This document shows positions 20,175 through 31,496 of a stretch of 64,000 nt of DNA, one piece after another. Source of the stretch: Thecaphora thlaspeos (taxonomy: Eukaryota; Basidiomycota; Ustilaginomycetes; Urocystidales; Glomosporiaceae); NCBI GenBank assembly GCA_900291925.1, contig UWYS01000006.1:372001-436000 (forward strand). The letters are read 5' to 3'. Made by a program: the position numbers and the translations under genes. Below the pieces are notes generated by a model. It searched no databases. It was not told the DNA's origin and saw nothing but the letters and a program-made list of their open reading frames with translations. Position 1 is the stretch's first letter; each line of letters starts with the position of its first letter.

Positions 20175-23100
20175 CTAGAAGGCGTGTCCGCGCTGCAGCT
20201 CGATCGACTTGGCGCCCGCGGCGTCAAAGCCAGCCTTCTGGATATGGACGACGACGATCGCGACCACCTCCTCCTCGACTGCCGTCGCCGTGCTCTCAAA
20301 GCTGTCCGCTCTAGAGTGGCGCTTGTTGGGGCTGACCGAGGCGCCGGGTCCGCCCATGGCAGGGCTTGGTGGAGCCTGAGGCGTGTACACTGGTCGTGCC
20401 AGGATGGCAATCCGCAGCGAGATGGGCGTCGGTCCGAACTTGGGAGGGACCATGCCACTCAGCTCCTGCATCCTTGAGTCCCAGCTGAGCCATTCGAGGA
20501 AGGCCGGCCGCGTGTTCCAGTACTCCATGTACTTTTCGTCTTGCAGCACCGGGATGTAGTTGAGGCGTCGTCCGCTCCGTTTACCCGGCGAGTCTGGCGC
20601 ACCGCCCATGATCGGCGGCGCTTGGTAGCCAGAGAGGGCCTTGATGCGGATCAGCTCGCCAGGGATGGCTTGCACGTGCTGCTCCTTTTGGCGATGCCGG
20701 CTGCCGCCGCCGCCCGTGCTACTGGTCGAGCTGGGGCGAGGGCCTCGCGCGACGCCCGCTGCGGCAGTCGTGGTAGGGTCAAAGGGATGGTCCAGCACCG
20801 AATCGCCGTCACGGCTGATTGGCAGGGTGGGCGTAGGTGGCAGCGCGACGTTAGACGGGCGCACCGCACGCATCGTCTGTTCCGGCCTCACAGTTGAATG
20901 CTTGACGGGAGCGGGCCCATCATTGAACGTGACCGCGCTGATATCGTCCCCGCCGAGTCCTGGCATGTAGCTGACGCGCTTGTCGTGCTCGGCCGATGCG
21001 CGCTCCTGCCTGCGCCGCACAACATCTTCGACGTAGGCCGGCTCATCTTCGGCATCTTCAAAGGCCGCCGCCGCGCTGCTATCGTCAATCTTAACGACGC
21101 GGTGCGACGTGTTGCGCTGGCCCGGCTGGATTGTCACCTGCTGCGGCTGCGAGGTTGTCCCCGTCGGCTGGACATGGACCTTGCGGGCTCGTGTCACGAC
21201 GGCCTCGACGCCGTCTAATTCCTCGTCCATCGTCGCGCTGGTCGTCATGTTGGCAAGGTGATGGCGCGAGCGGTTGACGTCCTGCTCGCCGCCGTCCTCG
21301 GTCGAGCGCGTGTCGAAGCCGTGGTGGAGGTTAAAGGCCGGGCTGTCGTTGATGTGGGCGTTGCGATGCCTCATCGGGACCAGGTTGCCACGGCGGACAG
21401 GGACCTCGGTCGGCGATTCGGACCGCGAGTCCCCGCTGAAGATCGAGATCGAGACCGACCCGCTTCCCGGCGTCTCGGCGCGCTGGTCGTGCCGGCTGCT
21501 GACCCGCGATCCGTCCTGCAGCCAGAGGTCGCTCTCCCAGCTGCTCCGAGCGTGGCTACGGGAGTGGCCAATCGGCTGATTGGGGTCGGCGTAGGGATTG
21601 TCGCCGTCGACGATCCCTTCGAGTCCCAGTCCCAGTCCCAGTCCACTGGCGCCGCTGACAAAGCGAGTGCTGCGGTTGACATTGGCATTAGCCCTGGCGC
21701 TGTTAAAGGTGGCGTCGCGCACCAGGCTGCGCCCAGACTTGGACTTGGCCTTGAGGAAGCCGAGCAGCTTTAACTTCATCGGGCGCTCGTCGTCGTTGTT
21801 GTCGGCGGCGGCAGCGGGTCCCGTTGCGACGTTCTGCATCGTGATCGAGACCTGCGAGCCGCTCTTGTTGTGGACGTAGCGCGACGACCTGGACGAAGCC
21901 AAGATCCCGGCGACACCGATGCGCTTCTCTGAGTATGGCGACTGGCCGGCGTGAAGGTAAGGACTAGCGTCGTCCTTGTGCCTGGCCCTGCGCCACTTTT
22001 GCATCAGTGGGCTGCCCTTGGCGCCAAAGAACATTATGTGAAACTTGCCCTCGGTCAGCGAGCAGTCATCGTCGCCCGAGGTGTCGGCAAAGTCTACCTG
22101 GCGGCCGTGCGTGTCGTGGTCATCAGCGGCGCAGTTGCGGCGGCAGCACATCATCAATAGGATTAGGAGGATGATCCCGCCAAGCGAGCCCAGCGATGCC
22201 GCGAGGGCGAGCTTTGCCGTGTCGCTGAGCCCCTTTTTGCTTGAGGCGACGTCCTCCGAGTCGCTCGGCTTGTGCGGAGACGCGGCTTTTTGCGACACGG
22301 TCAGTGCGAAGATGGCGCTGCTGACGCTCCCGCCGTCGGTGTGTGCGTCGGGCGCCTCCATGTTGACTGTGACCTTGCTGTCCTTGGAGTCGACAGGCGC
22401 CTGTCCGGAGAGGCTGAGCATCTTCTGGTCGATCTTGATCCAGCTGCTGGCGCTGGCCGGACTGAAGGTGACGTTGACAGTGGAGAGATTGAGGTCCTTC
22501 GCGCGGACGTATTGGGCCAGGTCCACTTGGAAGGGCTTGCCGCTTTGTACCGCGACATCGGGAAGTGTCGTGTTGGTGAAGGCAGAGGGGAAGACGTTGA
22601 ACGTCAAGTTGGTCTGCAGATCGTTCTCCTGGTGGCCTTTGATCTGAACCGGTACGAGCAGCGTCGACGCGGTATCGCCAGTGATGTTAGCGGGCAGCGT
22701 GCCCTTGATCTGCCGCGAATCGGCGTCGAAGCTCATCCAAGGGAAGTTGGTGGTGTCGACGGCGACGTCAAAGGTGGTCGAGCCGGTCGGCGCTCGGCCG
22801 TCGAGGAGAATCTGGGGCGAGTCAATCGTGTGCTGGAAGGTCGTGCCTGCCGTCGCGTTGATCGCGGCCAGTGGCTGGGCCAGCGTGAGGGCGCCCGCGC
22901 TGACGACGAGCACGACCGAGCTGCTGACGTCGCTGTATCCGGCAACCGTTGAGGCCGCGATGATGACTTCGAAGCTGCTACCCTCCTTCCCCGGAGCGAT
23001 CGGCGCGACGCCCCACAGAGTCAGGGTCGGATCGTAGTGGAGCCAGGCCGGCAGGGGGTTACCATCGGCCAGACGGGCCGCGGTCCGGACGCTGCCTGAC

Positions 23101-23636
23101 GACGAGATGAACGTGTCTCCGGCGAATCCGATGCTGAAGGACCAGCCGAGGGGGAGGTGCTGCTCGCCTCCGGGCAGGATGTTGCCCGGCGAGAGGCTGC
23201 TCGCCTCGGGCAGCTGCTGTGCCAGCGGCTTGTTGAGCGTGGCGCCGCCGCCGTGGCGCGTCAGGAGGGTGAAACTGTCGCTCGCCGACTCGCCGCCTTC
23301 CTCTGACGCGACGATGGTCACCGTGGCGGATCCTGCGTGAGAGTCGGCCGGGTGGCCGGCGACCATCCTCGACGAGGGGTCGAACGAAGCCCATGCGGGA
23401 AGGCCCTGCGCCTCGTAGGAGATGGCGTGACCAATATTGTCGGTCGAAAAGGTGTCGGAGCCAAAGGCCCAAGCGTAGCTGTTGCCCGGCCGTGCCACCT
23501 GGGGCAGCTGGCCCGCAATGGGATTGTGTACGGCGACATCTGCGAGCGTCCCAGACGCAAACAAGATTCCTGCCAGCGCCAGCGCCTTGCGTACTTGTGG
23601 CTTGTGGAAGCTGCTGCTGCCTCGAGAGCTGCCCAT
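20175..23636 (-). CDS. Axl2-like cadherin-fold transmembrane protein
   Basis: Single-exon frame of 1153 residues resembling yeast Axl2/Bud10, the axial bud-site landmark. The start is the ATG of MGSSRGSSSFHKPQ; a signal peptide follows (hydrophobic ALALAGILFASGTLADVA, about residues 18-35). The extracellular half has repeated dystroglycan-type cadherin-like modules, each with a core like LPAWASFDPSSRMVAGHP, LPAWLHYDPTLTLWGV, FPWMSFDADSRQIKGTLP and SSWIKIDQKMLSLSGQAP. A single membrane helix lies at about 475-497 (LGGIILLILLMMCC), followed by basic CRRNCA. The cytoplasmic 650 residues are mostly disordered, with a GLGLGLGL patch encoded by a hexanucleotide repeat and a conserved-looking block near the C-terminus (NTRPAFLEWLSWDSRMQELSG). 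N-glycosylation sites occur in the ectodomain. Likely role: cortical polarity landmark. Confidence 0.82.
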   Translation of the reverse strand: MGSSRGSSSFHKPQVRKALALAGILFASGTLADVAVHNPIAGQLPQVARPGNSYAWAFGSDTFSTDNIGHAISYEAQGLPAWASFDPSSRMVAGHPADSHAGSATVTIVASEEGGESASDSFTLLTRHGGGATLNKPLAQQLPEASSLSPGNILPGGEQHLPLGWSFSIGFAGDTFISSSGSVRTAARLADGNPLPAWLHYDPTLTLWGVAPIAPGKEGSSFEVIIAASTVAGYSDVSSSVVLVVSAGALTLAQPLAAINATAGTTFQHTIDSPQILLDGRAPTGSTTFDVAVDTTNFPWMSFDADSRQIKGTLPANITGDTASTLLVPVQIKGHQENDLQTNLTFNVFPSAFTNTTLPDVAVQSGKPFQVDLAQYVRAKDLNLSTVNVTFSPASASSWIKIDQKMLSLSGQAPVDSKDSKVTVNMEAPDAHTDGGSVSSAIFALTVSQKAASPHKPSDSEDVASSKKGLSDTAKLALAASLGSLGGIILLILLMMCCRRNCAADDHDTHGRQVDFADTSGDDDCSLTEGKFHIMFFGAKGSPLMQKWRRARHKDDASPYLHAGQSPYSEKRIGVAGILASSRSSRYVHNKSGSQVSITMQNVATGPAAAADNNDDERPMKLKLLGFLKAKSKSGRSLVRDATFNSARANANVNRSTRFVSGASGLGLGLGLEGIVDGDNPYADPNQPIGHSRSHARSSWESDLWLQDGSRVSSRHDQRAETPGSGSVSISIFSGDSRSESPTEVPVRRGNLVPMRHRNAHINDSPAFNLHHGFDTRSTEDGGEQDVNRSRHHLANMTTSATMDEELDGVEAVVTRARKVHVQPTGTTSQPQQVTIQPGQRNTSHRVVKIDDSSAAAAFEDAEDEPAYVEDVVRRRQERASAEHDKRVSYMPGLGGDDISAVTFNDGPAPVKHSTVRPEQTMRAVRPSNVALPPTPTLPISRDGDSVLDHPFDPTTTAAAGVARGPRPSSTSSTGGGGSRHRQKEQHVQAIPGELIRIKALSGYQAPPIMGGAPDSPGKRSGRRLNYIPVLQDEKYMEYWNTRPAFLEWLSWDSRMQELSGMVPPKFGPTPISLRIAILARPVYTPQAPPSPAMGGPGASVSPNKRHSRADSFESTATAVEEEVVAIVVVHIQKAGFDAAGAKSIELQRGHAF

Positions 23637-25301
23637 GGTGAGGGCGTGCGGGTGTCCAAGGTGCGGCGAAAGTCGCGTGTCTCGTCTGGCGAAGGAGAGG
23701 GAGGCTGGCAGGTAACGGTAAGAGGCTCGTGCTCCGAAGAAGTGTCTTGGGTCGATGCGGAGAGAGAGAGAGACAGACAAAGAGCCTGCCAAGGTGGCGG
23801 TTTACCGGGAAAGAAACCAAGGGCAGGAAGAGAGGGACAGTGGACGGGGAGGGGAGAGCAAAGGGAGAGGAGAGGGGGGGAGGATTGGAAGGGAACGCGG
23901 CCGAAGACGATGGAGCGGGAGGAACAGACTTTGGAGATGGTGATGGTAAAGGTGAGAGAAGGACGATGCGCGGAAGGCGTCGGTCGAGACACTCGAAGAG
24001 GAGCAGAACGACAGACGTGGGGTCTCGCCACCTTCTGTTCCCAGCGTGTCAATCATCTCGCGACCATCGTTCCGTCGCGAACGGCCAGAGCCAAGACGTA
24101 CGGGCAGCTGTCAGTCGGGGCCGCGCCGGACATTGGGGGATCGACAGGAGGGCGGACGCTGCTGCAGATCGACGGAGCGCTCGCTCTGGCACGCTCTGCC
24201 CATTTCGCCCAGGAAGAAGAATCGGCATCCGAAGTCAGTAGGGTGTCGAGCGGGGAAAGAGAGGAACAGAAGGACGACAGGCCTGCCAGATCCAGCGCGG
24301 AGCAAAGGACAAAGCACGCAAGGGGTCAAGGCCGCCAAAGTCGGTACGGTACTGTACAGTACTGTACAGTAGCTGGTCACCGACAGCTGTAACTAGTGGT
24401 GCTACTTTAACGAGCGGCCAAGCAGCTTACCGACGGAAGGATCCTCGCTACGCTTCATCCTGCCGGTTCGACCAGCTTGACAGCAGGGTGGTGCAGGAGG
24501 GCAAGCTCTTTCTGGCAAGGGTTCGACACCCTAAAAGGAAGGAGGAAGGAGGAAGGAGATTGGTGCGGAAAGCGGCAAGGGCTGGTCGGGCGTTTGCTGC
24601 TAAGTAGAGCGAGCAGGGCAACGAGCTGCGGGCTACAGGGTCAGAAGTGTGAAATGTGCACCAGGATGCGATCCGTGGAATGAGTGTGGTGCTGCCGCGC
24701 AAACGCCGCGGGCGGGCGACTGCCAGCAAGCAGCGGGGCTAGGGAATCAAGCAAGAATGCTGCTGCTGGCTGCTTTTGCTGCGCCATGAGCTTAAATGAC
24801 GACGGTAGTACTGTACGGTGTTGGATTGCATGTCGAGGATTGTGGAGCGTCGGGCGCTTGGTGGACGTAGTACAGTAGGACGCGTAGGACGGATGTTGGT
24901 GAAGCTGAGGGCAAAGACGGCAAGGCTGAGCGATCGAGAGGAGCGAGGAGCGAGGTGCGAGGTGCGTGCTTGCGTTCGACGTGACCCCTGACAGCCACAC
25001 GCGCCCCTCGGAAAACGCGGATCTCGGGGTCCAACGCCAAACGCAGCCAGCCAGCCAGAGTCATGCAGGTAGACGGGTACGCGCCTTGCGCCCCACTCGA
25101 TGAGAGCGGATCCGAACGTGCGCGCGTAGCCAGGCAGCCAGGCAGGCACAGACCACCCTCCGCCCCCCCGCCCTGCCTCGCGCCGCTCCTTTCGGAGGGG
25201 CGAAGCTTTCCTCTGGCTCCACATAGTAGCACCTCCCACGGCCTCCTTCCTTTTAGCACATCCGCCGCCCGCGCCCTTCCCTCGCCGAGACAAGACGCAC
25301 C
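23637..25301. promoter_or_regulatory. divergent promoter region Axl2-like / BET3
   Basis: About 1.66 kb between two divergent start codons. It contains an overlapping palindrome built from TACTGTAC at 24342-24372 and single related sites near 24806 and 24868. A long plus-strand frame (23337-24392) runs across the Axl2 start and is antisense noise. No other gene is seen. Confidence 0.5.
24342..24372. repeat. GTACTGTAC palindromic repeat
   Basis: Overlapping copies of the self-complementary core TACTGTAC/GTACAGTA make a 31-base near-palindrome. Similar short sites recur near 19346, 19513, 24806 and 24868. It could be a binding site for a dimeric factor or simply a small hairpin repeat. Confidence 0.6.
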
Positions 25302-26384
<1,083 letters not shown>

Positions 26385-26893
26385 TTGCATGTCGTTCGGA
26401 CCCTGTAATACCATCCCTATGCTATCCCGTCTGCCTTGATATACCCGTCGCTGCGTGGCGTGAAAGTTGAAGACAAAGTCGGACGACGACGTGCCTGTCA
26501 TCTGGTGAGAATGAAGGGAAGAAAGCGCTGCAGCGACCGTATCTTTCTCGATCTCACCGGAAAGGTCTGGACGGCGGCAGAGGCAAGGATGAAAGGTAAC
26601 AAAACGGCAAAAGCCAGAACACAGAAAGGAGATTGACGTAGACATCAGGCACGCGCGCTGACGAATTTAGGCGGCGCACGCGGATGCAGACCAGAAAGAG
26701 AAACGACGGCCGAGAAGAAAGGGGCGGCATCGCCGTTGATGCATGATATCAGCTTGCGGACCAGCCACCGAACCCAACAGAGGCGGCAACGGAAGCACGC
26801 AACACGAGTAAGGTTTTGGAGCATGTTCGGTGTCGGTGTTGCGGCGAGTTGATCGGAGCGTCGGCCTGCTCCGGCGGGCTGTGGGAGAGGTCT
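26385..26893. other. BET3 3' flank; no gene seen
   Basis: About 500 bases between BET3 and the first of the small paralogous genes (convergent). No coding signal. Confidence 0.4.
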
Positions 26894-27317
26894 CTATGCT
26901 AGGTATAAGGCTTCGACTGCTTCTCCATTGACGGCGACGACCCTGTAGAGAGGGAGACAGACCTGTAGTCGTCCACGGACCAAAGCCGGCGAGGGTGTCG
27001 AGCGGGGGAGGAGGGCAGGTAGGGGCCGGATAAGCCCATGCTCGAGGACGGGCTTGGTGACGAGAACATGGGGTGGCTTACGATCTCGTTCTCCGTTTCG
27101 ATACGGATGTATCGCGAGTGGGTGTACTATCAGGAGACAGTAGACGGAGGAGTGGAGCGGTGAGGTTAGAATCGGTGGTCAAAGGGGACGAGACCAACGA
27201 ACTCACGCTCAAGAACGAGCCCGAACAATGGACACCGTAGTCGTTGTAGTACTCGATCCTATCGCCGTCTCGCAGCTCATCCAGGATTTCATGGTAAGAA
27301 AAAATTGCATTGGTCAT
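26894..27317 (-). CDS. small paralogous protein, copy A (74 aa), unknown function
   Basis: Three exons, 27207-27317, 27082-27126 and 26894-26962, with GTGAGT and GTAAGC donors, give 74 residues. I do not recognise the family. The start MTNAIFSYHE is chosen because the paralogues at 29451, 30506 and 31497 have similarly short N-termini; the frame is open upstream, so a longer product is possible. Exon 1 ends with LRDGDRIEYYNDYG then SGSFLS; exon 2 is YTHSRYIRIETENEI; exon 3 ends VVAVNGEAVEALYLA. The alternation of short strands with glycine turns suggests a small beta-barrel (SH3/Tudor-like), which is inference. No signal peptide. The first intron sits after the G-x-F-x-x motif in phase 0, exactly as in the other copies. 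Confidence 0.6.
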
Positions 27318-29450
27318 TGCTTTGGGTGGCGTCGTCGTCGTTCTCGGTTCTGAGCTTGAGGCGAAAGTCGCAGAGAGTGAGGTGGAGCGAGGCAGCTCGA
27401 GGCGACGTAAAGCGGAAGAGATGCGCAAACTGAGCTGAGCGGACATCGAGTGTTCGATAAGACGTTTGGACGGGTTGGAGAATGACACTGGAGGAGGAAG
27501 GAAAGGACGAGGGGAGCGATGGTGGGATCGCCTTTTATGTCGGCTGGGAAGGCCTCTCCTCCCCTCGACCAGCTGTGTTGTCTTCCTTTGGCCGACGATT
27601 TGGCCGCTTCACCGTAAAGAGAGCGACTAGACCTGCCGTTCGGCGGCCTTCTAAGGCCGTAGCGAACCTCGAGGCGGCAGTCGGAAGGTCTATCGGGTAG
27701 CGGCTGCTTGAACGGAGGGGACATCAAGTCTAGAAACAGCTCTTCCGTCTCGAGACGGCGAGTGATTCTCCTTCGATGCTTAACAGCTTCAGCAGCCGTG
27801 GGCCGATTCTACCTGGACCAGCATCGGGGTGGCGATCTAGCCCAGGCTCTCATCCCCAGATCGAAGGTTCCGCTCCGTGGGAGACTACTCAGGGAGGTCA
27901 AGAGGGAGCCAGTGCCGGGCAGCTGTACCCCCGCCTTGCAAAGACAGCCACTCTCAATACGCAAGAGCGCAGAGTATCGTGGTAAAGATTGCCGTCTCAC
28001 GCCCTTCATCATGCTAAATGCAGATCTGAATGACGTCGAGAGCCCCACTTTAGATCGGTGACGGGGCTCGCGTTTCCCGCCCGGCCACGCGACTCGCTGC
28101 TGAGGCTGCCTCGTCGCATCTCAAAAGCAGTGATCGTTGCGAAAGCTTCCTTGTTTTCTAATGAGAATGGCGCGGATGGTCTAGTGATAGCCCGTAAGAC
28201 GCCTCTGTTTGGCGGAGGGCGGAGGAGCAGTTCCGGATGATGAGGTGTGAACGTCGCCATTCGTCTTTTGGTGCTGTGACGTTGAGGTGGAGGATGGCGC
28301 CCGCGCTCGACGTAAGTCGACCCTTTTTTCTCGGCCCTGCCTCTTGGAGCCTACGAACAGACAGCCTGTTCCGCGCGCCGGGCGAACGCCGGGCTTGCAA
28401 TATACCATCTGTCATCTTTTTGGAAGCTACGGCCTCCCTAGGCTTTCAGCGAAACGGCGCGCCTGCTGCTCCTCGGCCCACGTGTCCGTCTCAAGTGCTC
28501 GCGGAGCCGCATGGGAGCGGTGGAAGCGATCGTCTCTGCCCGTTGCATCCGCTCTCTCGCCAGTCAGACGTATACGGGCGAGCTCCTCTGTTCAGCCAGA
28601 GGCGATAGGTAGAAAGTGCAGGCTATGTTGAATGGTGCGCGTCCAGGAGCTGCAAAAAGCGGGGCTAGACTCCTGGGGACACCGAGTACGAGCTCGGTTG
28701 AGTCTCGGCCTATCAGGAGCCCTAAGGCAATCTGAGAGCATCGCCAGCCGGCAGAGAACTCGGCCTATTGTAATCACCTCCGTGTAAACAAGGAAGCGGG
28801 ACTCTTACATGGTTGGGCTTCCGCCACTAAAGCGAAATAACGAGTTGAGCGGGTAGAGGCTTGCAGAAGGTGAGAATCGTGTCATCCCCGAACAAAGTTG
28901 ACAACCGTAAGCTAGTCGGTCCCTTTGTTGTCTGAGCGTGCCATCTATGATCTATCAATATCCTAAATCGCCCACATGGATGTCACGCACCACACGGAAC
29001 GACACGGAAAGGTTCTCCCGGCCAAGCGAGTTGCTGCCTTTGGGTCTAGAAGGGGCCAGGAGAGATCGCAGACAGTGTTGGACTGGTTGTAGAGCTGGTG
29101 AAACGGGTGCTCCAAGTAGTCGACCGGGATGGCTCTTCTCCGGCGCAGGACGGGGCACGCTGAGCATTGCACAGACCTCCGTTGAGAGCTGGCGAGGATC
29201 GGGTCGCAGCTCTTCGGGTGAGCCTTGAAGAGGTGATGCACAGCAGCATGAGGAGGATAAGTCGTAGCGGCAAGATAGTAAGTAAGGCTTCACAGACGCT
29301 CTCGTATAAGTTGCTGGACGATCTCCTACCTTTGCTCTCCTCCACAGCTCTCCCATGTCTCCACTTTAGATCCCACCTCTGCTGAGCAATACGAGCCATC
29401 CACGCCACCACGCCACCAGCTCAGGTCGACCACCTACTATCTCCTCTAAT
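27318..29450. other. 2.1 kb gene-free part of the accessory island
   Basis: No convincing gene. Isolated good splice-like signals occur (GTAAGT at 28312 and 29278, a strong acceptor at about 29346), so decayed copies of the small gene family or a non-coding transcript are possible. None could be joined into a frame matching the family. Confidence 0.4.
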
Positions 29451-29827
29451 ATGAGCTTTGCGGCACGACAGCATGTCTGGTGGCTCAGCCCCGACGGAAA
29501 GGTCAGAAGCGGCTACTTCGTCGAGGTGAGTGGCCTTCTAGACTACCAATGGCATGCTGTTCGATATACACCCTGTCCTGAAGCTCTTAGATCGTTCGTG
29601 CTGCTCGCTACGTCTTCTCAACAGCGCCCTTGAGGGCGGAAAATGTCGGGTCGAGAGCACCGCTTACGGCATCATGAGTCTGGCGGGCCCCTGGACGAGA
29701 CACTACTTTTGTCGCCTGCCGCAACGGACGAGAGCAATGCTAGACCTTCACTCCTCTGACGGGTTTGGCCCTTCCCATCAACTTCCATCAGATTGTCATC
29801 AACGAGGACCGGCTTCACCCGCAGTAG
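29451..29827 (+). CDS. small paralogous protein, copy B (about 54 aa), middle exon uncertain
   Basis: Exon 1, 29451-29525, encodes MSFAARQHVWWLSPDGKV then RSGYFVE and ends in phase 0 before GTGAGT. The last exon, 29792-29827, follows a good CCATCAG acceptor and encodes IVINEDRLHPQ then TAG, resembling the end of copy C (VIHEVDVDNLH). The best middle exon is 29591-29644 (after CTCTTAG; contains AARYVFSTAPLRAEN), but its donor (GTCGGG) is weak. The copy may therefore be decaying. Function unknown; same family as the genes at 26894, 30506 and 31497. Confidence 0.45.
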
Positions 29828-30505
29828 ACGCACCCTACGCCGTAGCTTCGGGCACTCTCGGCCCATTGCGATGGGGTCATAGGAGGCGGGCGGGCGTTGG
29901 ACCCTTGGCGACACTTTTCGGCGGTTGCACACTCTCTGACGGTGGTGGTCGCTCGTTGAGGCCTGCCTCGTGCATCGTGAAAGTGGCATTGCTGAGAAGC
30001 GGTTCGGCTTCCTCCGACGACTGGTTCAACACTGGCGAACAGATAATTGCATAGTTTCTCGTGGCTGGTCGCGAGACTCTATCACACTCTCTCATGAATG
30101 TGTTGGAGGCTGCCCGTCCGATGAAAGAGAGATCGAGCTCGGAGTGCATAGAGACCGCCACGATACGGCTTCCTCCGGTGAGCGTTATGGACGCTATCCC
30201 ACATGAACCGCTGCCGCCCACTTCGAGGGTGAGGCCCCGAAACCTTAACCGTCCTAATCGTGTCTATCCTTGCTCGTGACCTTTTGCGGGATTGCCGTTT
30301 ATGACACATCCCGCCGGCTACGCCTCAGATACCTGTGTGGTTGGCTACTTATAAGATCGACCTGTTTTTGTCCCTTGCCTGCCACAAGTGCAAAGACGTA
30401 CCGCACCGACGAGACGCTGAGGAAAGCATCGAGGAGACACAGAGCTTTAATCTTTCAAACGCACGCACACACACCTTCTTGCCCTCGACAGCCTCTCAAC
30501 GCGCC
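29828..30505. other. spacer between small paralogous genes
   Basis: About 680 bases. A 166-codon plus-strand frame (29554-30054) overlaps copy B in another frame and has no features. Presumably the 3' end of copy B and the promoter of copy C. Confidence 0.4.
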
Positions 30506-30990
30506 ATGGCACACTTCCGCGAAGGGGAAAGGGTCTTCTGGTTCCTCGACAATGGCGACTGCCTACGTGGCGTCTTTATCGAGGTGAGACTATTTATTTC
30601 CAAGGCACGGCTGGGTGGTGTCCTGCTTGACCTTACAGTATTTTAGTCATTTTCTCATGTATGACCGGCAGTACAGGACCTCGTCCATGGCCAAAGTCCG
30701 CGTCGGTATCTATCCGCAGGTGAGTCTGTCAGCCTTCCTTCTTCTGCCTCTGAGACCGCGAGACCACGGTGCCGAAGAATATAATTCTCTTGTTGTGCGT
30801 TCGACGGTATCTCATTATGTTAGAACTATCATCAGGTCATCGTGAGTACTGCGAAGTCCGCCAATAAATTGCGGGCTGGCGGATGTGCGACGTACCGGAA
30901 AGACTGATTTTCGAACTAGCCTTCTGCTGAACCCTTTAGCACGAGGTAGACGTCGACAATCTACACAGAGATCACGACTATTCCGACTGA
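30506..30990 (+). CDS. small paralogous protein, copy C (60 aa), unknown function
   Basis: Exons 30506-30583, 30672-30719, 30836-30841 and 30940-30990 give 60 residues. Exon 1 encodes MAHFREGERVFWFLDNGD and ends RGVFIE in phase 0 before GTGAGA; exon 2 is YRTSSMAKVRVGIYPQ, aligning with exon 2 of copy A; the last exon is HEVDVDNLHRDHDYSD. Between them a six-base exon (GTC ATC, residues VI) is flanked by CAG and GTGAGT; skipping it also keeps the frame. Strand-turn-strand pattern as in the other copies; no signal peptide. No known domain recognised. Confidence 0.6.
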
Positions 30991-31496
30991 CTCAAGGCCT
31001 CCATGCGAAAGGAGCGACGTGGCGAGAACACCGATAGGCGAAGGTCACGTGCATCTTCCCTTGACCACCCGGGCTTTCTGGGTCCGCACGGCCGGAGACG
31101 ACCGACCGATGACTTAGCGTTGAGTCGTCTCCGAAGAACCGACCGACCAACAACCCCTCGTTGTCTTGTCAAATGAAGCTTGAGTAGCCTCAATGCTGCC
31201 GAAAATGCGCCCTCCGAATTGGGGCGGAAGTGGCGTGCGAATTCAAAAGCGTAAAAGCGGTAGGCGGGTCGTCTCCCCACGTAACAAGTCGCCGTGGACT
31301 GAGAGGAGGACAGACTTTTCGTGCGCGCTGAAAATAAGGGTGCGGACGACCCGGCTGCGGCTGGTAGACGGGTTGGTGTCCGTCTTCTGACCGCCCTGCA
31401 CCTCGTCAGGTGCTGCCGTTCTTCTTATATTGGCGACCTCGCCTTTCCAGCGTCCACCCACGGAGGCCGAACCAACCAGCAAGCAGCGAATCGAGA
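30991..31496. other. spacer between small paralogous genes
   Basis: About 500 bases between copies C and D. No coding signal; expected to hold the promoter of copy D. Confidence 0.4.

Noticed and set aside
23337..24392. 351-codon plus-strand frame over the Axl2-like start region
   Set aside because: Half is antisense to the Axl2-like ectodomain and half is promoter; very Arg/Glu-rich, no domain, no splice support.
28170..28245. tRNA-like sequence (GATGGTCTAGTGATAG)
   Set aside because: Has an A-box look, but no matching T arm, no acceptor pairing and no terminator.
28148..28608. Possible fifth copy of the small gene family
   Set aside because: A GTAAGT donor after a strand-like segment and a plausible last exon exist, but the first exon lacks the family motif and phases do not join.
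29554..30054. 166-codon plus-strand frame
   Set aside because: Overlaps small paralogue B in another frame and has no features or ATG context.
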